Positions 38,075 through 46,024 of a stretch of DNA of 64,000 nucleotides are shown piece by piece. Under the pieces are notes generated by a model. That model saw nothing but the letters and a program-made list of their open reading frames with translations, did not search any database and was not told the origin of the DNA. The stretch is from contig NZ_SOBN01000002.1 in the NCBI RefSeq assembly GCF_004365705.1, forward strand, positions 1,240,001 to 1,304,000, in the 5' to 3' direction. Origin of the DNA: Streptomyces sp. 846.5. GTDB lineage: Bacteria; Actinomycetota; Actinomycetes; Streptomycetales; Streptomycetaceae. Both the position numbers and the translations under genes were made by a program. The first letter of the stretch is position 1. Each line of letters opens with the position of its first letter.

Positions 38075-39747
38075 CCTCGATCCACCGACCGGTGACCGTG
38101 AGAGGCTGACCCAACGAAGAAGACGTGCCCTGTGACCTGCGAGTATGGGAGTTCTCTACGCTTCCAGCTCGCGGTAAGACAAGGCACGTCCTAAATGAAA
38201 TCTTCCCACACCGCCGCAGCGACCTTCGCGGCGTTCGATGACCCGAATCTCCTGGCGTTCGGTGGCCTGGCTGCGGCGGTGCGGTTGGCCGAGCGGTGCG
38301 GCCTGCCCGCGCTGGCCCGGGAGAAGGTGCAGCTCAAGGATGCCGCGAACGGCGCCGGGGCAGCCGTCGGCGCGAAGGTGATGTCGCTCGTGGCGGGAAT
38401 GCTCGCCGGGGCGGACAGCATCGACGACACCGACGTCCTGCGACACGGTGCCATGGCCCGGGCCTTCGCCGGGATCCGCGCGCCGTCCACACTTGGCACT
38501 TTCCTGCGCGCGTTCACCTGGGGCCATGTGCGCCAACTGGAGTCCGCAGCACGGGCGTTCACCTGCAACCTGGCCCGGCGCTGCAACCTGCTCGCGGGCG
38601 GCGACCAGGTGGTGTACCTGGACATCGACTCGAAGGTCAAGCAGGTCTACGGGGCCGGCAAGCAGGGCGCGGAATACGGCTACACCAAGGTCCGCGGCCT
38701 GCACTTCCAGATCGTCACCGCCTCCACCCCGCTAGCCGCGCCGGTCATCGTGGCCACCCGCCTGCGCAAAGGCTCGGCCGGCTCCGCCAAGGGCGCCGCC
38801 TCCCTGATCGCCGAAGCCATCAGGACGGTGCGGGCGATGGGCGCGATCGGCATGATCGTGGTCCGTGCCGACTCCGCGTTCTTCTCCCACAAGGTCGTAG
38901 ACGTCTGCCGCCGCAACAAGGTCCGGTTCTCGCTCGCCGTCGCGCAGCGCAAAAAGGTCCGCGAACTGATCGCGACGATCCCCGAGACCGCGTGGACGGC
39001 GATCAAGTACCCGAAGGCGATCTGGGACCGGGACGAGGAACGCTGGGTCTCGGACGCGGAGGTCGCCGAGATCCAGTACACCGCGTTCACCGGCAAGGCC
39101 AAGCGCTACCGGGCCACCGCCCGACTTCTGGTGCGGCGGGTCAAGCGCCTGAACGAGGCCGGAGTCCCGGACGGGCAGGGCGAGTTGTTCACCGTCTGGC
39201 GGTTCCACGCGGTGTTCACCGACTCGCCGTTGCCGCTGGTCGAGGCCGAGGCGGACCATCGTCGGCACGCCATTGTGGAACAGGTTTTTGCCGATCTTGA
39301 GGACTCGGCGCTGGGGCATCTGCCCTCGGGGAAGTTCACCGCGAACGCCGCGTGGCTGACCCTGGCCGCCGTCGCCCACAACCTGACTCGAGCCCTGGGC
39401 ACCCTGGCCTCCGGCTTCCACGCCAGAGCCCGCACCGGCACGATCCGCCGCCAACTCATCAACGTCCCGGCGCGGTTGGCCACCGGAGGCCGGACCCTGA
39501 CCTGGCACCTTCCCGAGCACTGGCGCTGGCGGGAGGCGTTCGCCGATCTGTGGACAGCCGTCGGCCACCGACTGCGAACCTGACCGACGAGCCCACCCGA
39601 CCACCCACGACCAAGGACCACGGAGACCCCGCCACCGGGACGGCCACCCGGCAATCACCCATGCCCACCAGCAAGAGGACCGCCGAATCCGCTCCGAAAA
39701 TCACAGAGCCGCACTCACCGAATACGGCTCTGTGGATCCAGGTTGAG
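38069..39747 (+). mobile_element. IS1380-family insertion sequence inside tnpB, GTTGAG direct repeats
   Basis: The element spans about 38075-39741 (1667 bp), flanked by GTTGAG at 38069-38074 and 39742-39747. Its ends are imperfect inverted repeats around GATCCAC (left CCTCGATCCACCGACCGGT, right complement CTGGATCCACAGAGCCGT). Removing it with one GTTGAG joins the two tnpB parts in frame (794 + 442 = 1236 nt, 411 codons plus stop), which confirms the boundaries to within a base. Confidence 0.9.
38195..39583 (+). CDS. IS1380-family transposase
   Basis: The 462-residue DDE transposase has the first Asp in VVYLDIDSKVKQVYG, the second in VVRADSAFFS and the Glu region in EQVFADLEDSALGHLPSGKFTANAAWL, all typical of IS1380/IS942-type enzymes. 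It begins at the ATG at 38195, 120 bases inside the left end, and fills most of the element. The reading frame is intact. Confidence 0.93.
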   Translation: MKSSHTAAATFAAFDDPNLLAFGGLAAAVRLAERCGLPALAREKVQLKDAANGAGAAVGAKVMSLVAGMLAGADSIDDTDVLRHGAMARAFAGIRAPSTLGTFLRAFTWGHVRQLESAARAFTCNLARRCNLLAGGDQVVYLDIDSKVKQVYGAGKQGAEYGYTKVRGLHFQIVTASTPLAAPVIVATRLRKGSAGSAKGAASLIAEAIRTVRAMGAIGMIVVRADSAFFSHKVVDVCRRNKVRFSLAVAQRKKVRELIATIPETAWTAIKYPKAIWDRDEERWVSDAEVAEIQYTAFTGKAKRYRATARLLVRRVKRLNEAGVPDGQGELFTVWRFHAVFTDSPLPLVEAEADHRRHAIVEQVFADLEDSALGHLPSGKFTANAAWLTLAAVAHNLTRALGTLASGFHARARTGTIRRQLINVPARLATGGRTLTWHLPEHWRWREAFADLWTAVGHRLRT

Positions 39748-40535
39748 AGCTGGTGGTGGAACTCGCGCCGCGCGTCGGCCACCCGGGCGTGCTGCCGGGC
39801 GACCTTCAAGCGGGCCTTGTCGCGGTTGCTGCTGCCCTTCGCCTTGCGACTGAGGGACTGCTGCGCGCGCTTCAACTTCTTCTCGGCGCGGCGCAGGAAC
39901 TTGGGGCTGTCGATCTTCGTGCCGTCGGAGAGGATCGCGAAGCGCGTCAGGCCGAGGTCGATTCCGACGGCGCCGGTCCTCTGTGGCAACAGGTCGGCTG
40001 CCGGGTCGGTCTCCACGACGAAGCTCGCGAAGTACCTCCCGGAAGCGTCCTTGACCACGGTGACGGTGGACGGCGTGGACGGGAGCGCCCGGGACCACTT
40101 CACCGACACGTCACCGACCTTCGGCAGGCGCAGTTTTCCGCCCATGGTGATCTTCCATCCTGCGTTCGCGGTGAACCGGATCGACTGCCGGTTGTCGCGT
40201 CGGGACTTGAACCGGGGAGCGCCCATCTTCGGACGTTTGCCCTTGAGGCCGTCGAAGAAGTTCCGGTAGGAGGTCTCCAGGTCCCGGAGGGACTGTTGCA
40301 GCACCACCGATGACACTTCCCCGAGCCAAGCGCGATCCGGGGTCTTCTTCGCCGCCGTCAGCCGCTTGGACAGATCGGCGGCGGTGACGAACGGCAGCCC
40401 AGCCGCGCGGGCTTCCTCGCGGACGCGAAGCGCGTCGTTGAAGACAACCCGGGCGCACCCGAACGCGCGGGCCAGCGACGAACACTGACTGGCGGTCGGG
40501 TACACGCGGAACGAGTACCTGAGCTGCATACCCAT
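39742..40535 (-). pseudogene. tnpB: TnpB, N-terminal fragment (IS605 family)
   Basis: The fragment begins MGMQLRYSFRVYPTASQ (ATG 40535; an in-frame ATG at 40529 is equally possible) and continues through the helix-turn-helix region, PRFKSRRDNRQSIRF and AVGIDLGLTRFAIL, which holds the first RuvC aspartate, to HHQLST, where the IS1380-like element enters. It retains one of the three RuvC acidic residues and no zinc ribbon. Beyond the insertion the frame continues into IS sequence, giving a non-native tail. The start is 20 bases from the divergent tnpA start. Confidence 0.93.
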
Positions 40536-40555
40536 GATCGTACTACAGTTGGCTT

Positions 40556-40987
40556 ATGTCACCACGATGGAACCCAGATCCCGATGTACGCACCGGACGC
40601 CATGTCGTCTACAACCTGCACGTCCACTTGGTTTTCGTCACCAAGTACCGGCGGAAAGCGTTCACCGACGCCATGCTGACGCGCTGCGAGGGGATCATGC
40701 GTGAGGTCTGCGCAGACTTCGAAGCCGAGTTGAAGCAGTTCAACGGCGAGCAGGATCACGTACACCTACTGGTCCACTACCCGCCGAAGGTCCAGCTGTC
40801 CAAGCTGGTCAACAGCTTGAAGGGCGTCAGCTCACGCCGCCTTCGCCAGGAGTACGACAGCCACGTCCGCCGGTACCTGTGGGGCGGACACTTCTGGTCC
40901 GGTTCCTACTTCGCTGGTTCCTGCGGCGGCGCACCGCTCACCGTCGTCCGCCAGTACATCGAGAACCAGCAGCGCCCCACGTCGTGA
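40556..40987 (+). CDS. tnpA: IS200/IS605-family Y1 transposase TnpA
   Basis: The 143-residue HUH single-strand transposase has the metal-binding HUH motif at His68-Val-His70 (QDHVHLLVHY) and the nucleophilic tyrosine Tyr134 (VVRQYIENQ). It recognises terminal hairpins and cuts one strand. The gene is intact, so it could still act on related elements elsewhere even though its own tnpB-side end carries a 1.8-kb insertion. The very short gap to the divergent tnpB start leaves little room for leaders. Confidence 0.93.
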   Translation: MSPRWNPDPDVRTGRHVVYNLHVHLVFVTKYRRKAFTDAMLTRCEGIMREVCADFEAELKQFNGEQDHVHLLVHYPPKVQLSKLVNSLKGVSSRRLRQEYDSHVRRYLWGGHFWSGSYFAGSCGGAPLTVVRQYIENQQRPTS

Positions 40988-41053
40988 TCCTCACCCCGGA
41001 GCCGCAGAGAACTCCGCCGCTTCGCGGCTCCGGGTCAAGGATGCGCTTCACCC

Positions 41054-41069
41054 CCGGCCTAAAGGCCGG
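41054..41069. repeat. Terminal hairpin at the tnpA-side end of the IS605 element
   Basis: CCGGCC-TAAA-GGCCGG is a perfect 6-bp stem with a TAAA loop, the expected TnpA recognition hairpin. Its loop is the same TAAA that the IS1182-family element duplicated at the other end. Confidence 0.8.
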
Positions 41070-41118
41070 AGCACTACGCAAGATCAGAGGTAGACGTAGC
41101 AGCCTATGGGGTGCTTCT

Positions 41119-41331
41119 TCAGAATGTGTTGGAAGGAGATCTCCTCAGTCCGCAGCGGAGGGTGCATACGGTCGGGTAGCGGGGGCACAGCAATGTGCTC
41201 CGGCTACCCGACATCATCGACGGCAGCAGCTCGGCGGACGTCACCGACGTCCCGCGGGCGGCCAGGATCACGCCGAGCAGGACCAGGCCGATCGTGCTGA
41301 ACGACGCGCCGACCGCGAAGGCAGCAGCCAT
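41119..41331 (-). pseudogene. Small or truncated membrane protein downstream of the lipoprotein gene
   Basis: A 70-codon frame starts at 41331, six bases after the stop of the lipoprotein gene. Its first 40 residues (MAAAFAVGASFSTIGLVLLG followed by VILAARGTSVTSAELL) look like a genuine membrane segment, but the remainder is Cys/Arg-rich and runs through a strong hairpin (41171-41212), so the original gene was probably longer and lost its 3' part, perhaps through the IS605 insertion or a deletion. Family not recognised. Confidence 0.35.
41171..41212. terminator. Long hairpin between the IS605 element and the lipoprotein gene
   Basis: GTCGGGTAGC (41171-41180) pairs perfectly with GCTACCCGAC (41203-41212), and the inner bases GGGGCAC/GTGCTCC nearly continue the stem to about 18 bp with a 6-base loop. 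It may be a terminator or the remnant of a mobile-element end. Confidence 0.6.
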
Positions 41332-41337
41332 CTCACG

Positions 41338-42660
41338 CTATTTGAGCCGCGTGCCACCCGAGTTTCGGTAGGCAGTCGTCTTCGCGAACAGGTTGCCGCC
41401 GTCGCTTTCGACCGTGGTCGACTCCGGTGTTCCTGGGCCGAACAGCAGACCCGCGACATGGGCGCTCGCGACCTGGTCCATGTGCGAGAACAGCCAGTCG
41501 ACCTTGTCGTCCTGGTAGTGGTTCTTGGTGTTGTTCTGGCGCATGTTACCGAGCGGGATCTGCCAGACTACGATCGGTTTGCCGACCGTCTGCGCCATCG
41601 CTTTCCAATATGCGAGCTGCGCGGCCCACTTCTGGCTGGTCCAGAATGAGTTGTGTGCGCCATTCGCCGGCAGGGCATTGACGCCGGCGTCCGCGGCTTC
41701 AACCTCCCCGACCAGGAAGTCCGCACCGGTTGCCCCGAGGGCCAGGTAATCCCTGCCACAGCGTTGCACGTTACCCGGCCAGTCCCAGCAGGTCAGGTGC
41801 AGGCCGACGGCCGCGTTGGGAGCGTACTTGCGGGTCATTGCGATCAGGCAGTGGGCCAGACCAGCCACACTGTTCGCCTGATGTGCGCAGTCGCTCGGAG
41901 CCGCAGCAGTCACCTGCGCCGGGACCTTGTTCAGATTGCCCATCCCTCGTGCGAATCCCCAGAAATCAGGTTCGAGATCGATCATGTCGTGCGAGGTGCC
42001 GATCTTCTGGAGGAAGAAACGGTAGTCGTTCAGGTATCTGGTGAGGAGGTCGACCCGGTTGACCGCGTTCACCTCGTTCTGCCACGTCGGAGCGGGGGTG
42101 AGGTCGGGCAGTTCAAACCAGGTCCACATCATTGTCTGCGGATGAGGATGACCGTGATAGGTGGCCCGCGCAGCGCGGGCTTCCATGGTGGGGATGATCC
42201 CCCCACGCGCACCGTCCACGCATCCCCACCAGTTCACCCCACTCGGGCAGGTCGACGCCGTGTACAGGGCGCTCGACGGTGCAGGCGGACTGACGAGGTA
42301 TTGGTACCGAACGTCGAACGGTGCGGCGGCCGCAGAAGCATCAGTCATCCCTCCTCCGATCGACACCGTGCTCTTGCCCATGAAAGTGACGGAGTTTCGT
42401 GTCGTCGAGCCGCCGCCGACGGACGTACTGCCGCCCGAGGGTGTGCTGCCCGGAGTTCGCCCGCCGCCCGCGGCGTTCGCTTTACCCGATGGGGTGGACG
42501 AAACCGCTGCCGTCGCAGACCCCGCCTTGGTGGGGATGCTCGCGGCGGCATTCCCGGCATGCGACGGCTCACCGCAACCGGCGACCACCGCAAGCAGAGT
42601 CGCCGACACGGCACTCGCCAACGTGAAACGCCACGGGCGGCGCGGATGTGGAGCGGCCAT
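41338..42660 (-). CDS. Putative secreted lipoprotein, TIM-barrel glycoside-hydrolase-like
   Basis: The 440-residue protein starts at the ATG at 42660, with GGAGAG upstream. A signal peptide ends in the lipobox VAGC, followed by a Ser/Thr/Gly/Pro-rich linker to about residue 100. The globular part contains THPHPQTMMWTWFELP-like segments, HDMIDLEPDFWGFARGMGN, FLVGEVEAADAG and GKPIVVWQIPLGNM, the spacing of beta-strand ends in TIM-barrel hydrolases, with Glu residues as catalytic candidates. No family could be named. A 34-bp element shared with the gene at 43109 lies 121-154 bases upstream. Confidence 0.6.
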   Translation of the reverse strand: MAAPHPRRPWRFTLASAVSATLLAVVAGCGEPSHAGNAAASIPTKAGSATAAVSSTPSGKANAAGGGRTPGSTPSGGSTSVGGGSTTRNSVTFMGKSTVSIGGGMTDASAAAAPFDVRYQYLVSPPAPSSALYTASTCPSGVNWWGCVDGARGGIIPTMEARAARATYHGHPHPQTMMWTWFELPDLTPAPTWQNEVNAVNRVDLLTRYLNDYRFFLQKIGTSHDMIDLEPDFWGFARGMGNLNKVPAQVTAAAPSDCAHQANSVAGLAHCLIAMTRKYAPNAAVGLHLTCWDWPGNVQRCGRDYLALGATGADFLVGEVEAADAGVNALPANGAHNSFWTSQKWAAQLAYWKAMAQTVGKPIVVWQIPLGNMRQNNTKNHYQDDKVDWLFSHMDQVASAHVAGLLFGPGTPESTTVESDGGNLFAKTTAYRNSGGTRLK

Positions 42661-42780
42661 AGCAGAGCTCTCCTTCGATCGTGTCACTCGATCCGAGGAC
42701 CTTCAGTGGTCCGACAGCCCGGAAAGGCTGCCGGCCGCGTCCGGTCGAGTCGGCGTCCACCTCGTCGTTGCCGCCGCGGG

Positions 42781-42814
42781 CGGAAAGGTTGTCGACCCGC
42801 GCGGACCTTTTCGA
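42781..42814. promoter_or_regulatory. Shared 34-bp motif, copy A (upstream of the lipoprotein gene)
   Basis: The left arm CGGAAAGGTTG and right arm GGACCTTTTCGA flank a variable 11-base centre. The copy at 45020-45053 matches at 26 of 34 positions, with the arms conserved and the centre divergent, as expected of a dimeric regulator site. Confidence 0.55.
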
Positions 42815-42934
42815 CAGGCACGACGGGCAGAACAGCAGGTCATCCCGAAGCCGAAGCCGAGTAACGGCAGCCTGGGGTGCAATGTCGAGCCGCGACGAGC
42901 TGGGGCTGGGGAAGCTCCTGCTGCTCGCGGTGGG

Positions 42935-43040
42935 AGTGTTGAAAACCGGGGTGGGCCTGCGCTCACGCAGCATCCCCGGCCTGGACCAGGAGGTCTACGC
43001 GCTGCTGACGGCCTACCAGGCACTCATCCGCGCCGCCGAT
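42935..43040 (+). pseudogene. IS4-type transposase C-terminal relic
   Basis: The plus-strand translation VLKTGVGLRSRSIPGLDQEV then YALLTAYQALIRAADDAVA matches the C-terminal consensus of IS4-family transposases (LRSRxPxGLxQEVYALLxAYQ). The catalytic part is absent. Confidence 0.55.
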
Positions 43041-43108
43041 GACGCGGTGGCGGCTGTGACCCCGATCCCCAGACCGAGGCCCAGCCGGGCCGTCGGCCTG
43101 GGATGGTG

Positions 43109-44926
43109 TCACCTCCCGTGGGCGCCCTTGCGGCGTCCGCGGAGCACCAGCACGCCGCCGGCGGCGACGGCCAGCATGCCTCCGACGGCGCTGTAGACGA
43201 CCGCGCCGCCCATGCCGGTGGCGGCCAGACCGCCAGCCGTACTGCTCCCGGTCGGCCGGGCAGCTGGCGCGGTGCCCGCGCTGACCTGGGCGGGCTGGCC
43301 TTGGGCTCCGTCGGCCGCGGCCTGTGCGCGGCTGCCGGCGGTGCTGGAGGTGGAGGCGACCGGCATGGCCGCAGTCGGCAGAGCGGCGGCTGACGGGGCG
43401 CCGGCGGTGGCGGGCGCCGAGGCGGGCTTGAGCTGAAGGGTGGTGATCGAGTAGGGCGGCAGCGTCTGGCGGGCTGCCGTGCCCTGCGCCGCCGTTGTCA
43501 GGGCGGTGGCGCCCTTGGTGTAGGAGACGGTGGTGGCGGTGCCCGGGGCCGGGGTGTATCCGGCGTAGGAGAGCGACACGTGCGCCGCGTTCTGCGGGTC
43601 CTTGTTGATCAGCATCACGTTCAGGCCGCCGTTGGTGGTGCGCACCGCGTGCACGGCCACCGACGGGTTCGCTGAGGACGACTTGACCATGATGTCGCCG
43701 GGCTGCGCCAGTGCGGTCAGCGAGCGGATGCCCCAGTAGCTCGGGAAGGGGGTCTCAAGGGCTGGTTCGCACGTCCCGCCGGAGCATCCTCCGACGGAGA
43801 GCACGCCGCCGTCCTGGTAGTCGGTCTCGCCGTTGACGGTGGTTGGCTTGCCGGGGCCGTTGTGCAGGTCCCACCAGTCGACGCTGCTGGCCCCCTGCTC
43901 GAGCCAGCTCATGTAGGTGTCCGGCGCGTACAGGGCTGCGGCCTGGCTGGTCAAGGCGGGTGAGAAGGCGGTGTCGGTCTCGGTGACCGCGATCTCCACC
44001 GAGGCGGCGTGCGGGCCCGCGTAGGTATGGAGCAGCGAGCGCACCGCGGAGGTGGTGCCGGCGATCTGGGCGGGGGTGTTCAGGCTGTCGGCGGTGGTGG
44101 TGCCGCCCGGGTACCAGTGGACGATGACGAAGTCGATCGACTTGCCCGCGATGGAGAGCACTGTGTGGTTCCAGTCGGCGCTGTCACCGGGGGCCTTGAC
44201 CGCATCAGGCCAGCCGCCGGGGGTGGTGAGCACCGCTCCGATCTTCACTTTCGGGTCCACGGCCTTCATTGCCTTCGCGTAGGCGATCAGGTTCTTCGCG
44301 TACGCCGTCGGGCTCTTGTCGGCGTGGGTGTCAATTTCCCAGCCCTTGCCGTTGCCGTAGTACCCGTTGCCGTAGACCTCGTTGCCGATCTCCCAGTACG
44401 TCACGCCGTAGCCTTTGTCGACGTTGGCGTACTTGACCCAGTCGGCGGCCTCCTGGGGGGTGCCGGAGCCGTAGTTCGCGGTCACGATGGGCTGGGCGCC
44501 GACCCTCTTCGCGGTGGCCATGAAGTGGTCGAAGTCGGTGTTGGCCGCGACCCAGCCGCCGCCGTCGCTCATGGTATGGGTCTTCCAGTGGTAGCCGTCC
44601 GAGCCGGAGCCGCCGGGAAAGCGCAGCTGCCGCACTCCCGCGGCCTTCATCAGCGATGTCGCCTTGGCGTCCCCCATGTTCGTGTCGCCGACGCCCGTGT
44701 TGAGGCCGACACCACTGCTGGGCACCGTGCCCAAGGAGGTACCGGCATCCACACTGATGCCGACGGTCGGTGCGGCACTCGCGCTGAGCGCCAGGGAACC
44801 CGCGCCGGCCCCGGCCAGCAGGGCCGCCGCCGCCCCTGCCAGCATGCGGCGGCGGGTGCGGCTGCGGCGGTGCGTGCGGCCCAGGGGCTGGTACTGGGCG
44901 GCGGTGGACGGGTCGTCAGATGACAC
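43109..44926 (-). CDS. Cell-wall-anchored clan GH-A glycoside hydrolase (LAxTG sortase substrate)
   Basis: The 605-residue protein starts at a GTG (44926) with GGGAG upstream. It has a long basic signal peptide, THRRSRTRRRMLAG then a hydrophobic core ending SASA. The catalytic domain (about 50-480) includes TYWEIGNEVYGNGYYG, with the Asn-Glu acid/base pair of clan GH-A, and SVEIAVTETDTAF, the likely nucleophile Glu; it resembles GH44/GH51-type enzymes. A beta-sandwich follows, then an Ala/Pro/Ser-rich stalk, LAATG, a membrane helix and the basic tail RGRRKGAHGR, so it is probably attached by a class E sortase. Substrate likely a plant polysaccharide, not determined. Confidence 0.82.
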   Translation of the reverse strand: MSSDDPSTAAQYQPLGRTHRRSRTRRRMLAGAAAALLAGAGAGSLALSASAAPTVGISVDAGTSLGTVPSSGVGLNTGVGDTNMGDAKATSLMKAAGVRQLRFPGGSGSDGYHWKTHTMSDGGGWVAANTDFDHFMATAKRVGAQPIVTANYGSGTPQEAADWVKYANVDKGYGVTYWEIGNEVYGNGYYGNGKGWEIDTHADKSPTAYAKNLIAYAKAMKAVDPKVKIGAVLTTPGGWPDAVKAPGDSADWNHTVLSIAGKSIDFVIVHWYPGGTTTADSLNTPAQIAGTTSAVRSLLHTYAGPHAASVEIAVTETDTAFSPALTSQAAALYAPDTYMSWLEQGASSVDWWDLHNGPGKPTTVNGETDYQDGGVLSVGGCSGGTCEPALETPFPSYWGIRSLTALAQPGDIMVKSSSANPSVAVHAVRTTNGGLNVMLINKDPQNAAHVSLSYAGYTPAPGTATTVSYTKGATALTTAAQGTAARQTLPPYSITTLQLKPASAPATAGAPSAAALPTAAMPVASTSSTAGSRAQAAADGAQGQPAQVSAGTAPAARPTGSSTAGGLAATGMGGAVVYSAVGGMLAVAAGGVLVLRGRRKGAHGR

Positions 44927-45226
44927 GTGTGGCTCCCGATCGGAGTGCGTGGATGAGGCCGGGCGGGGCGGCTGACTGCGGCTCACCCTCGCCATTCGCC
45001 CCCTAGTTGCCGCCCGGAACGGAAAGGTTGCCGCCCGATCAGGATCTTTTCGAGGGCGTCGGAGCGGCGCTCGATGTGGCGGGGGCGGGAGGGCGGTCAG
45101 GTTGGGAGCCGGTTGGGGCCAGACCAGCAGGACGGGGCGGGGAACGTGGTCGACGACGAAGCGGGTGGCGGCTTCGCCTCTCCCGACGACAGGCGGCACC
45201 AAGGACCGACGGAATGCCACTCAGCC
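44927..45226. other. Intergenic region upstream of the GH-A gene
   Basis: About 300 bases between the GH-A gene and the anti-sigma-like gene, both leftward. The only recognisable element is the shared 34-bp motif at 45020-45053. No gene is supported in it. Confidence 0.6.
45020..45053. promoter_or_regulatory. Shared 34-bp motif, copy B (upstream of the GH-A gene)
   Basis: Arms CGGAAAGGTTG and GGATCTTTTCGA lie 94-127 bases upstream of the GH-A start, close to the distance seen for copy A (121-154 bases). Confidence 0.55.
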
Positions 45227-46024
45227 CTATCGCGTCGGGACGAAACCTCCCCAGACCGCGACCGGGGAGCCGGCCGGGGTCCGCGCGTCGACGCGGTAGC
45301 TGTCGCCGCCCGCGTCGCGCAAGCCCGTGGCGTGGTTGAACTGGGCGGCGAACTCGTACTGGCCGGGCGGCACGGTCAGGCCGGGCTTGAGCACCCAGCG
45401 GTAGACCAGCGCGCCGGCGACCTCCCGCACGGTGACGGTGAAGTCATCGCTGGGCAGGGTGCGCCAACTGCCTGTGCTCTGCACGCCACCGGTCTGCGCG
45501 ATGCGCAGCTCCACGGTGAGCGCGGTGACCGGCTGGGCGGACCTCAGGACGAGGTCGCTCTGGGACCAGTAGACGATGCTGCGCCGGTCCACCGAGCCTG
45601 CCGACCACAGAGGTCCGGCCTGGGGCCGTGCGCCGGTGGCCTGGGCCGGGTGCGAACTGCCCGCGGCTGTGGTCGGCGATGAGCCGGAGGCGGAGGCGGA
45701 ATCCGATTGAGTCGGACGGGGGGTGGCGGAATCCGATTGAGTCGGACGGGGGGTGGCCGCCGGGGAGACGGTCGGTGTGGTGACGGCGGTCGATCGCGAT
45801 GGGCCGTGGACGATTCCGGCGACGGCGAAGCCGCCGGTCGCCAGCAGGCCAGCCGTGGCGAGGCCGGCGAGGACGGTCCTGGGGCCCGTCCTGGTGAACG
45901 AGCGGGCGCGGTGACGGACGGCGGGGCCGGCGAGGCCGCGCTCCACGCGGGCCAGCATCCTCGCGTGGTCGGGCCGGTAGGCCTGGGCGGACTCACGCAG
46001 CCGCCGGGTGATCTCCTCGCTCAC
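45227..46024 (-). CDS. Single-pass membrane protein paired with the ECF sigma factor (putative anti-sigma factor)
   Basis: The 265-residue protein has a cytoplasmic N-terminus of about 45 residues (MSEEITRRLRESAQAYRPDHARMLARVERGL-type), a membrane helix (VLAGLATAGLLATGGFAVAGIV), a Ser/Thr/Pro-rich linker containing two 10-residue repeats (ATPRPTQSDS), and a beta-rich extracellular domain. It overlaps the sigma gene by four bases (GTGA), the classical arrangement for a membrane anti-sigma factor. No ZAS Cys-His motif is visible. GGAGG is six bases before the GTG. Confidence 0.65.
   Translation of the reverse strand: MSEEITRRLRESAQAYRPDHARMLARVERGLAGPAVRHRARSFTRTGPRTVLAGLATAGLLATGGFAVAGIVHGPSRSTAVTTPTVSPAATPRPTQSDSATPRPTQSDSASASGSSPTTAAGSSHPAQATGARPQAGPLWSAGSVDRRSIVYWSQSDLVLRSAQPVTALTVELRIAQTGGVQSTGSWRTLPSDDFTVTVREVAGALVYRWVLKPGLTVPPGQYEFAAQFNHATGLRDAGGDSYRVDARTPAGSPVAVWGGFVPTR
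45695..45754 (-). repeat. Two perfect 30-bp tandem repeats in the linker of the putative anti-sigma gene
   Basis: A 30-bp unit beginning GGCGGAATCCGATTGAGTCG occurs at 45695-45724 and again at 45725-45754, adding ten residues in frame to the extracellular linker. Confidence 0.9.

Larger units (their letters stand above)
35816..41080 (-). mobile_element. IS605-type (IS200/IS605 family) element, disrupted by two nested insertions
   Basis: Divergent tnpA (rightward, HUH tyrosine) and tnpB (leftward) genes define an IS605-type element. The tnpB-side end begins at about 35816 (TTGACATCCTCTCC, i.e. GATGTCAA at the end on the minus strand) and, with the IS1182 copy removed, has the subterminal hairpin CTCCGCCC-TAAA-GGGTGGAG. 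The tnpA-side end has the hairpin CCGGCC-TAAA-GGCCGG at 41054-41069, and its exact boundary near 41080 is approximate. Without the two insertions the element would be about 1.8 kb. Both insertions hit functions needed for TnpB and for the RNA made from this end. Confidence 0.85.
42661..43108. other. Intergenic region with shared promoter motif and an IS4-type relic
   Basis: These 448 bases lie between two leftward secreted-protein genes. They hold a half-copy of the shared motif (42720-42730, CGGAAAGGCTG), the full motif at 42781-42814, and on the plus strand the transposase relic at 42935-43040. No other gene is supported. Confidence 0.6.
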
